Shown here piece after piece: positions 1 to 5,491 of a stretch of DNA of 5,491 nt. The notes below the pieces were generated by a model. That model was not told where the DNA came from. It worked only from the letters and a program-made list of their open reading frames with translations, and searched no databases. Source of the DNA: Anaerolineae bacterium (lineage in GTDB: Bacteria > Chloroflexota > Anaerolineae > Epilineales > JAHCIE01); NCBI GenBank assembly GCA_026129385.1, contig JAHCIE010000241.1:1-5491 (forward strand), written 5' to 3'. Made by a program: the position numbers and the translations under genes. Positions within the stretch are counted from its first letter, which is position 1. Every line of letters starts with the position of its first letter.

Positions 1-89
1 AACTCTGCCATCAAGCCATAGAGGGGCAAGGGCGGTTCGCCGGCGAAGCCGTGGTCGGCCTGGGCGTGCTCGGTCATCGTCTGAGCCAT
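1..89 (-). CDS. actD: ActD, ACIII membrane subunit (DUF3341 family), N-terminal fragment cut by the window edge
   Basis: Only 29 complete codons are visible; the gene runs off the left end of the window. The peptide begins MAQTMTEHAQ and ends PLPLYGLMAE. The motif LYGLxAE is the characteristic start of DUF3341/ActD proteins, which are usually about 170-200 residues with two membrane helices (family knowledge; those helices lie outside the window). ActD is a structural membrane subunit of ACIII with no cofactor. The ATG at 89 is preferred over the in-frame ATG at 77 because a perfect GGAGG lies seven bases before it. It follows actC by 19 bases, as expected for an act operon. The assignment rests on a short match plus gene order; both agree. 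Confidence 0.85.
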   Translation of the reverse strand, partial: MAQTMTEHAQADHGFAGEPPLPLYGLMAE

Positions 90-96
90 GGTCTTA

Positions 97-104
97 CCTC
101 CCCT
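97..104 (-). promoter_or_regulatory. Ribosome binding site of actD
   Basis: Read on the minus strand, AGGGGAGG ends seven bases before the ATG at 89. It contains the full GGAGG anti-16S core and sits in the 19-base gap just after the actC stop codon, which allows efficient re-initiation. It decides the actD start in favour of 89 over 77. Confidence 0.8.
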
Positions 105-108
105 ACTC

Positions 109-1605
109 TCAGTCTGCCGAGCCAGGGGCCGGAGCGACGTCCGCGCCCTGCATCATGTCCTCGCGGCCGGCCTGTTTTTTGGTACCGAGGCGCCACGCCA
201 GGTCGCGCATCTCGAATTGAGAGACGGACGGCAGGAAGCGGAAGAACAGGAACACGAACATGATGAACATGCCTATCGTGCCGAAGAACAGGCTGTAGTC
301 CCACACCGTCGGCGAGTAGTTGCCCCAGGCGGCTGGAATGAAGTCGCGGGACAGGCTTTGGACGATGATGTTGAAGCGCTCGAACCACATGCCGAAGTTG
401 ATGAACATGGCCACGATCCACAGTAGCAGCGGTGTATAGCGTACGCGGGTGAACCACAGCGCCTGTGGGACGACGATGTTGCACAGGATCATCAACCAGA
501 AGACGACGGCGTAGGGGCCAAAGGGGCGTGCGATGAAGTATTGGTAGATTTCGTACTCATTGCCGCTGTACCAGGCGCTGAAGTATTCCATGAAGTAGCC
601 ATAGGCTACTACCAGCCCTGCCACGAGCATGATTTTGCCCATGTTGTTGAGGTGGCGCGCGGTGATGTAGTCCTCCAGGCCGTACAGCTTGCGGAGCGGG
701 ATCATCAGCGTCAGCACCATCGCGAAGCCGGCGTAGATCGCGCCTAGTACGAAGTAGGGCGGGAAGATGGTCGCGTGCCAGCCGGGGATGACGGACGTGG
801 CGAAGTCGAAGCTCACGACAGTATGGACGGACACCACCAGGGGCGTCGAGATAGCGGCTAGCAGGAAGTAGGCGCGCTCGAAGCGGAACCAGTGGCGAGT
901 CGAGCCATTCCAGCCCAGGGCGAAGATGCCGTAGGCGCGCTGCACCCAGATGTTCTTGGCGCGGTCGCGCATGGTGCCCAGGTCGGGGACGAGGCCGACG
1001 AACCAGAACAGGGCCGACACGGTGGCGTAGGTCGTGACGGCGAACACGTCCCAGATCAGCGGGCTGCGGAACTGCGGCCAGACGCCGAAGTTGGTCGGAT
1101 AGGGCATCATCCAGAAGTCGAACCAGGGCCGCCCCGTGTGGAGCAGGGGGTAGACGGTCGCCGCCATAACGGCGAAGAGGGTCATTGCTTCGGCGACACG
1201 GTTGATGGAGGTGCGCCATTGCTGGTAGAACAGCAGGAGAATGGCGGAGATGAGGGTTCCGGCGTGGCCGATACCGATCCACCACACGAAGTTGATGATG
1301 TCGAAGGCCCAGCCTACGGGGACGTTGTTACCCCAGACACCAGGGCCGCGAATCAACAGCCAGGTAATCGCCAGCATCATCAGGTTGAAGCCCAGGAAGC
1401 CGACGATGAAGCCTGCGAACCAGAAGAGCGGCGTCTTGCGCGTCAGCACGATGTTGCTGATCTTGGCTGTAATGCTCGCGTCGGTCAGGCCTGGCGCTAC
1501 GACGGCTGCCGCGCCGCTATCGTCCGTGGTCGTGAACCCGTTGGGCGTAGCCAGGGCGTGGGTCTTCTCTTCAAGTTCCTGGATACCTGGAGGCTTACTT
1601 GCCAT
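109..1605 (-). CDS. actC: ActC, NrfD/PsrC-like quinol-binding integral membrane subunit of Alternative Complex III
   Basis: This 498-residue protein is the membrane subunit that binds and oxidises quinol and passes electrons to ActB. It belongs to the NrfD/PsrC polysulfide-reductase membrane family. After a polar N-terminal tail of about 58 residues I count about ten hydrophobic segments, near residues 60-84, 101-128, 138-156, 184-206, 244-268, 282-304, 322-344, 363-380, 390-410 and 436-456. Family-like stretches include WIGIGHAGTLISA (109-121), LLHTGRPWFDFW (154-165), SVHTVVSFDFA (259-269) and WHATIFPPYFVLGAI (276-290). The buried His and Asp residues in these are candidates for quinol binding and proton transfer. 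A polar tail follows the last helix (about 457-498). Length fits ActC (about 450-500). The ATG at 1605 has GGAG seven bases upstream, and actB ends 20 bases before it. The reading frame is intact. Confidence 0.95.
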   Translation of the reverse strand: MASKPPGIQELEEKTHALATPNGFTTTDDSGAAAVVAPGLTDASITAKISNIVLTRKTPLFWFAGFIVGFLGFNLMMLAITWLLIRGPGVWGNNVPVGWAFDIINFVWWIGIGHAGTLISAILLLFYQQWRTSINRVAEAMTLFAVMAATVYPLLHTGRPWFDFWMMPYPTNFGVWPQFRSPLIWDVFAVTTYATVSALFWFVGLVPDLGTMRDRAKNIWVQRAYGIFALGWNGSTRHWFRFERAYFLLAAISTPLVVSVHTVVSFDFATSVIPGWHATIFPPYFVLGAIYAGFAMVLTLMIPLRKLYGLEDYITARHLNNMGKIMLVAGLVVAYGYFMEYFSAWYSGNEYEIYQYFIARPFGPYAVVFWLMILCNIVVPQALWFTRVRYTPLLLWIVAMFINFGMWFERFNIIVQSLSRDFIPAAWGNYSPTVWDYSLFFGTIGMFIMFVFLFFRFLPSVSQFEMRDLAWRLGTKKQAGREDMMQGADVAPAPGSAD

Positions 1606-1609
1606 GGTC

Positions 1610-1616
1610 CCACTCC
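1610..1616 (-). promoter_or_regulatory. Ribosome binding site of actC
   Basis: On the minus strand GGAGTGG lies in the 20-base gap between the actB stop and the actC ATG, with GGAG ending seven bases before the start. It supports 1605 as the start of actC. Confidence 0.7.
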
Positions 1617-1625
1617 GTTCGGGAA

Positions 1626-4600
1626 CTAGCCGTGCTGCTCGACCAGCTCAGGGTTCGGGTTGCGAATCGCGGCCAGGTAGGTGGTGCGAGGGCGGGTATT
1701 TAGCTCCTCGAGCAGCCCGTAATTCAGCGGCGATTCCTTGCTCTTGGCGACTGCGCTGTCGGGGTCGTTCATGTTGCCGAAGGTGATGGCGGCAGTGGGA
1801 CATGCAGTCTGGCACGCGGTCATGACCTCGCCGTCGCGAATGACGCGCCCTTCACGTCGCGCGGTAGCATCGGCGGCGCGAATGCGCTGCACGCAGTAGG
1901 TACACTTCTCCATCACGCCGCGCGAGCGGACGCTCACCTCGGGGTTGTGGACCATGCGCAGCACGGAGGGTGCGTTGTAGTCGGTGTATTGGAGGTAGTT
2001 GAAGCGGCGCACCTTGTAGGGGCAGTTGTTGGAGCAGTAGCGCGTGCCGATGCAGCGGTTGTAGGCCATGTCGTTGAGGCCGTCGGCGCTGTGGACAGTC
2101 GCGGCGACCGGGCATACCGGCTCGCAGGGTGCGTTTTCGCATTGCATGCATGGGCGGGGCTGGAAGTAGGACTCCGGGTTGTCGACCTGGCCGGTGTAGT
2201 ACTGGTCAATCTTGAGCCACTGCATGACCCACGACCGACCTGCACCTGGTCCTTGCCGACGACGGGGATATTGTTTTCGGACTGACACGCCGACACGCAA
2301 GCGTTGCAGCCGATGCACAGGCTCAGGTCGATGGCCATGGCCCAGGCGTAGCCGGGATATTTCCAGTGGCCCGGATACATGCTGAAGTCGTTCTCGACTG
2401 CTGCTGCTGCGGCCGGGCTGATCTCGCCGCGCGCCTTGAGGTAGTGATGCTCGTCCTGGGCAAATTTGGGTTCCTTGGTGAATTCCTCAAGAGTCGCCGA
2501 TCGTACCATGTCTCGGCCAACCAGGCTGTGCTGCATCTGGGTTGTGGCCAGCGGGTAGGTCTTGCCCGTCTTGCGCATGGCCAGGCCGGCGTCGAACCAC
2601 ACAGGATTGGCGGCGCGAATGGCGTAGGCGTCGAAGCCGACGTCCTTGGCGACGGGGCCAGCGCCGCTTCGCCCGTAGCCGAGATAGACGCTGACCGAGT
2701 TCTCTGCCTGGCCGGGCTGGATGAATACGGGCGCTTCGATCTTGCCGCCACGATAGCCTAACTCCACCAGGTCGCCGTTCCGCAGTCCGTCGCGCTCGGC
2801 GAGACGCGGGCTGATGAAAGCCGCGTTGTCCCAGACTAGCTTCGAGGTGGGATCAGGTGTTTCCTGCAACCATGCATTGGGGGCGAAGCGACCGTCGTAG
2901 AGGTTCGGCGCGGGGAGATAGACAATCTCTAGCGCCTCGGCCGGGGCGTTAGGGCGGGGCGGGACCTGCCCCGCCAGTGGTCGGGCTGTCACCTGCACGG
3001 GTTTCAGCGTGCTGTTGGGCACGGTTCCCTCGCGCACTGATTGCTGCCAGAAGGCGTCGAAGCCAGTCGCTGCCTGGGTCTTCCAGTATTCCTGGACGAC
3101 GTCGTAGGTGGCTCGCCCGCCCTTCCCATTGATGACGTCGATCACTTCGCTGGGCGTGCGGCCATCGTACAGGGGGGCGATGAGCGGCTGGATGATGGTG
3201 GCCGTGCCGTCGAAGGCGCGGGCATCGCTCCAGGCCTCCATGTAGTGGGCGGCCGGTATCTTCCACTGGCACAGTTGCGTCGTCTCGTTGTTGTAGAGGC
3301 TCAGGTGCGCGCGCATCGCTGCTTTGGCCAGCCGCTCCTTGAAGCCCAGGTCGGCCGGGGCATCGTAGACGGGGTTGCCCTCGAGGATGATGAGGATGTC
3401 CACCTGACCGGCGTCGAGGTCGGCGGCCAGGGCCTTGAGGCCTTCCAGTTGGTCGGATGGGTCGGCGACGACGGGGTCGGTGTAGTTGACGGTAGCGCTC
3501 ACGTTGCCCAACGTCTGATTCATCAGGTGGGCAATGGCATGCACGGCGGCGGGCTGTCCCGCGCCCGCTATCACCACCGACCGGCCGCGATGGTCCTGCA
3601 AGTCACGGGCTACGGCCGTGACCCATTTGGCCGGGATGTCCGCCGGTAGGCTGCTGGACGCATCGACGGGCGCGCCGATGGCGACCGCTACCGCCCGCGC
3701 GTAGGCTTCGACGTCCGAGGCGCGCATGGGCAAGCGATTGTCGGCGGCCATGCCGGTGATGCTTGGCATGCTCTCGACGACGTAGACGCGGTTCATGCCG
3801 CCGGGACCTTCCTTCGTCGCGCGGCGGCGTGCCCAGTCGCGGGCGTAGCGCAGCTTGCCTGGCCCAAAGCCCATGAAATCGGCATCCAGGGACAGGATGA
3901 CGTCGGCGCGGTCGAGGTTGTAGGTTGTCTCTACGGGGCGGCCGAAGGCTAGCTGTGCGCCGGCGTAGGCGTTGTTGGCGCTGAGCGGCTCGTACTGGAC
4001 CCACTTGGCCTGGGGCAGGGCGGTGGTCATCTCCTTGAGCTGGGCGGCCAGCGTGGGGGAGGTGACCGTCTGCGTCAGCACTCGCAACCCCGCGCCCTGC
4101 TTGGCCTTCTGAGTATCGATCGCTGCTGCCAGAGCGCGCGAGAATTGGTCCCAGGTGGAGATGCGTCCGTCCTGGGTAAGGGTCTGCATCCGCTCGGGGT
4201 CGTACAGGTTCAGTACGGAGGCTTGGGCGTAGACGTCGGTTCCGCCGAGGCTGGCCCCGCTCTCGGGGTTGCCCTCGACTTTGGTCGGGCGGCCCATGTT
4301 GCTCTCGACGAGCACCGGCATGGCATAGCCGCCGAGGGGCATGGCCGAGGCGAAGAAGAGGGGGTGGCCCGACTGGATGTTCTCGGGCTGCCGCACGTAG
4401 GGCACGAGCTTGCTGCCGGGTGGGGAACACGAGGCCAGGCCGGCCAGGGCCAGGGACGCGCCCATGAGTTTGAGGAAGGCGCGGCGGCTGACGCCGTCGG
4501 GCCAATACCCGGCCAGGCGCGGGAACTCGCGTTCCAGCGTCTCGCGGAATCCCTCGCTGTCGGCCAGCTCGTCCAGGCTGCGCCAGTATTCTTTGCCCTT

Positions 4601-4657
4601 GGAGGCTTTGAGCTTGGCGCGAATAGCGGCGAGGTCCAGAGTGGTCTCAGTAGTCAT
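1626..4657 (-). CDS. actB: ActB, fused molybdopterin-oxidoreductase-like and Fe-S cluster subunit of ACIII; reading frame broken near 2228
   Basis: ActB carries electrons from the ActC quinol site to the ActA hemes. Codons 1-810 (4657-2228) are in one frame and the last 199 residues (from 2225) in another; one restored base gives about 1010 residues, normal for a fused ActB. A long polar N-terminus (YWRSLDELAD, 24-33) precedes a twin-arginine motif SRRAFLK (57-63) and hydrophobic stretch ending LASC (C77), so the protein is exported folded and may be lipidated. Residues about 85-770 resemble the molybdopterin-oxidoreductase fold, with its C-terminal domain from about 600 (PDPTSKLVWDN, 601-611). 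No N-terminal CxxC cluster motif is visible, in keeping with ActB, which lacks molybdenum. The Fe-S domain has C781/784/787/791, C837/840/845/849, C869/875/879, C919/922 and C949/953 (restored numbering): 15 cysteines, fitting three [4Fe-4S] and one [3Fe-4S]. The start at 4657 has AGGTGA five bases upstream. Confidence 0.93.
2226..2233 (-). other. Frameshift site inside actB
   Basis: Minus-strand codons CGT GGG (2233-2228) end the upstream frame; the bases TC (2227-2226) then precede ATG CAG TGG CTC AAG in the frame that encodes the rest of ActB. Adding one G to the GGG run gives CGT GGG GTC ATG and a continuous protein reading VGR-G-V-MQWLKID. The upstream frame continues as low-complexity, Thr/Ser/Ala/Arg-rich non-homologous sequence to about 1934, and the downstream frame before 2234 is likewise meaningless, so the crossover is confined to about 2226-2233. 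A sequencing or assembly deletion in the homopolymer is the simplest cause; a true mutation is possible. Confidence 0.88.
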
Positions 4658-4662
4658 GGGCG

Positions 4663-4668
4663 TCACCT
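4663..4668 (-). promoter_or_regulatory. Ribosome binding site of actB, overlapping the actA stop codon
   Basis: On the minus strand AGGTGA ends five bases before the actB ATG at 4657, and its last three bases are the TGA stop of actA. A ribosome terminating on actA is therefore placed on the actB start signal, which suggests translational coupling of the heme and Fe-S subunits. Confidence 0.75.
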
Positions 4669-5313
4669 GTGGCAAGTCGAGCAGCTGACAAGGCTCTCGA
4701 TCTTGTAGTCTGCAACGAGCTGAGCGCCGAGGGCCGCCTGATTGGCCGGTGGGGCGTAGTTGACGTTGAACACCTCGGACTTGGGGCGGACGAACTGGGC
4801 CGGGTTGAAGTGGCAGGTAATGCAGTATTCCATGCTCATCGTCTCGGTCTTGAACATGCCGTTCATCTCGTTGACCTGGCCGTGGCACGTAGTACAGCCC
4901 ACGCCCTTCGCCACGTGGACGCTGTGGTTGAAGTAGGCGAATTGGGCCGTGTCATGGACCTTGGTCCAGATGATGGGCTTGCCTGTGGCCCAACTGTCGC
5001 GCACCGGAGCCAGGTAAGGGCTATTGGCCCAGATGTACTGGTGGCAGTTCATGCATGTCTGGGTAGAGGGCATACCGGCATTGTCGCCTGTTTCGACCGA
5101 GGTGTGGCAATAGCGGCAGTCGATGCCGTCATCGCCGACATGGTGCTTGTGGCTGAACTGCACGGGTTGCGGCCGATTCACGCCGACGAAGGTCACATAC
5201 GACGATCGCTGGTAGGCCATGAGTATCGCCAGGGTAAGCCCAGCGACCAGCAACAGAGTGATGATGGTGAACCGCGACAGGCTGTTGGCGCCGGGACCAA
5301 AGATTTGAGGCAT
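4663..5313 (-). CDS. actA: ActA, membrane-anchored pentaheme cytochrome c subunit of Alternative Complex III
   Basis: This 216-residue protein is the multiheme cytochrome c of ACIII; it takes electrons from the ActB Fe-S clusters and passes them toward ActE, a soluble carrier or a terminal oxidase on the periplasmic side. It has five CXXCH heme c motifs: CRYCH (66-70), CMNCH (87-91), CTTCH (140-144), CITCH (164-168) and CSTCH (211-215), the last one residue from the C-terminus. Other histidines, such as FSHKHH (53-58), H120 and FNHSVHV (128-134), are candidate distal ligands. A single hydrophobic segment (about 14-33) without a clear cleavage site should anchor it with the hemes outside. Five hemes and about 200-240 residues fit ActA. 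I chose the ATG at 5313 because AGGAGAGGA lies just upstream and the TM follows directly; the longer frame from a TTG at 5430 adds 39 non-signal-like residues and would start at the promoter. First gene of the operon. Confidence 0.95.
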   Translation of the reverse strand: MPQIFGPGANSLSRFTIITLLLVAGLTLAILMAYQRSSYVTFVGVNRPQPVQFSHKHHVGDDGIDCRYCHTSVETGDNAGMPSTQTCMNCHQYIWANSPYLAPVRDSWATGKPIIWTKVHDTAQFAYFNHSVHVAKGVGCTTCHGQVNEMNGMFKTETMSMEYCITCHFNPAQFVRPKSEVFNVNYAPPANQAALGAQLVADYKIESLVSCSTCHR

Positions 5314-5320
5314 CGACGAG

Positions 5321-5329
5321 TCCTCTCCT
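5321..5329 (-). promoter_or_regulatory. Ribosome binding site of actA
   Basis: The purine-rich minus-strand sequence AGGAGAGGA ends seven bases before the ATG at 5313. It is the only strong Shine-Dalgarno match in the leader and fixes the actA start at 5313 rather than the upstream TTG at 5430. Confidence 0.78.
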
Positions 5330-5360
5330 GGGCAAGACGACGCGAGAAGCAGGCCATGCT

Positions 5361-5391
5361 CCCATGAATCTGGGCTGTCATGGGAACAGCC
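5361..5391 (-). promoter_or_regulatory. Overlapping inverted repeats in the actA leader (possible alternative hairpins)
   Basis: Two inverted repeats share bases. CCCATGA (5361-5367) pairs with TCATGGG (5378-5384), a 7-bp stem with a 10-base loop. GGCTGT (5373-5378) pairs with ACAGCC (5386-5391), a 6-bp stem with a 7-base loop. They cannot form together because base 5378 is in both stems and each stem intrudes on the other's loop. Neither is followed by a T run, so they do not look like intrinsic terminators. They could be an RNA switch or protein-binding site, or chance in GC-rich DNA; function is inference. Confidence 0.35.
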
Positions 5392-5419
5392 GTGACGCCG
5401 ACCGCCGCCGGAAGTCACG
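5391..5419 (-). repeat. Inverted repeat CGTGAC/GTCACG near the 5' end of the actA leader
   Basis: CGTGAC (5391-5396) is the exact reverse complement of GTCACG (5414-5419), separated by 17 GC-rich bases. In RNA it would form a 6-bp stem shortly after the predicted transcription start, immediately next to the overlapping hairpins at 5361-5391. No function can be assigned. Confidence 0.35.
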
Positions 5420-5441
5420 AGTGGGGCCAAGAGTGGAACGG

Positions 5442-5469
5442 ATTATACGAGATTGCCCGAATCAGGCAA
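5442..5469 (-). promoter_or_regulatory. Sigma-70-type promoter for the act operon
   Basis: Read on the minus strand, a perfect TATAAT -10 box (5442-5447) is preceded, after a 16-base spacer, by TTGCCT (5464-5469), which matches the TTGACA -35 consensus at four of six positions. Transcription would start near 5435, giving a leader of about 120 bases before the actA ATG. A TTGCC/GGCAA inverted repeat (5453-5457 and 5465-5469) overlaps the -35 box and spacer and could be an operator. No other promoter-like pair is obvious between the genes, consistent with one transcript. Confidence 0.6.
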
Positions 5470-5491
5470 GGCAAATCGGGGTGTTTTGGAA

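Noticed and set aside
892..1786. Long plus-strand open frames opposite actC and actB (245 and 181 codons), and similar ones at 3041-3649, 4145-4708 and 4669-5367
   Set aside because: They are antisense to clearly homologous genes, have compositions typical of complementary frames of GC-rich genes, and show no recognisable domains.
2226..2233. Programmed -1 ribosomal frameshift in actB
   Set aside because: The site T GGG TCA does not fit the slippery heptamer pattern, I see no strong upstream Shine-Dalgarno stimulator, and ActB homologues are normally encoded without recoding; a missing base in the G run is simpler.
1626..2318. A separate small ferredoxin-like gene starting at 2318
   Set aside because: Its first about 28 residues (to 2234) are the out-of-frame shadow of the first ActB cysteine motif, and there is no convincing ribosome binding site. 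Only the part from 2225 is real, as the C-terminus of ActB.
1934..4888. A 984-residue minus-strand open frame starting upstream of actB and ending inside its Fe-S region
   Set aside because: The first 77 codons overlap actA in another frame and look like a shadow; the last about 98 codons after 2228 are low-complexity Thr/Ser/Ala/Arg-rich sequence opposite the true Fe-S coding frame. Only 4657-2228 is real ActB.
5373..5391. Intrinsic terminator or attenuator in the leader
   Set aside because: The stem is only 6 bp and is not followed by a T run on the minus strand, so simple rho-independent termination is not supported.
5314..5430. N-terminal extension of ActA from the TTG at 5430
   Set aside because: It would start almost at the predicted transcription start with no Shine-Dalgarno sequence, and the added residues do not look like an ActA N-terminus; the ATG at 5313 has a strong site and leads into the membrane anchor.
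1..5491. CRISPR arrays, tRNA or rRNA genes, insertion sequences, phage genes or a novel defence system
   Set aside because: The window is almost wholly filled by four contiguous respiratory genes; no repeat arrays, transposase motifs, tRNA-like folds or foreign-looking islands are visible.

Overview
The window is most of an operon for Alternative Complex III (ACIII), the quinol:electron-acceptor oxidoreductase that replaces the cytochrome bc1 complex in many bacteria. Every gene lies on the minus strand, so the operon reads from right to left: a promoter and leader (about 5314-5470), actA (pentaheme cytochrome c), actB (fused molybdopterin-oxidoreductase-like and Fe-S subunit), actC (NrfD/PsrC-like quinol-binding membrane subunit) and the first 29 codons of actD, which runs off the left edge. 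Gene order A-B-C-D, gaps of 5, 20 and 19 bases, and a Shine-Dalgarno sequence before every start all point to one transcription unit. The rest of the operon (typically actE and actF, often followed by a terminal oxidase) would lie beyond base 1.

How the parts work together, from family knowledge: ActC binds and oxidises quinol in the membrane; electrons pass through the Fe-S clusters of ActB to the c-type hemes of ActA (and ActE, not in the window), and on to a soluble carrier or directly to a cytochrome oxidase. ActD is a small membrane subunit of the same complex.

The sequence is GC-rich and uses ordinary bacterial signals: a perfect TATAAT -10 box and strong GGAGG-type ribosome binding sites. 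ACIII occurs in Chloroflexota, Bacteroidota, Acidobacteriota, Planctomycetota and some Proteobacteria. GC-rich coding, a short ActA with an uncleaved-looking N-terminal anchor and the A-B-C-D order would suit Chloroflexota or a similar GC-rich phylum, but I cannot fix the lineage from this window.

The main anomaly is a frame break inside actB, near base 2228, between the first and second cysteine motifs of its Fe-S domain. Restoring one base gives a continuous protein of about 1010 residues with the full set of 15 cluster cysteines, so a missing G in a short G run is the simplest explanation. The leader before actA is about 120 bases long and contains overlapping inverted repeats that could form competing hairpins, and an inverted repeat overlaps the -35 box. 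Otherwise this is a recognisable respiratory operon, and I see no previously undescribed system in it.
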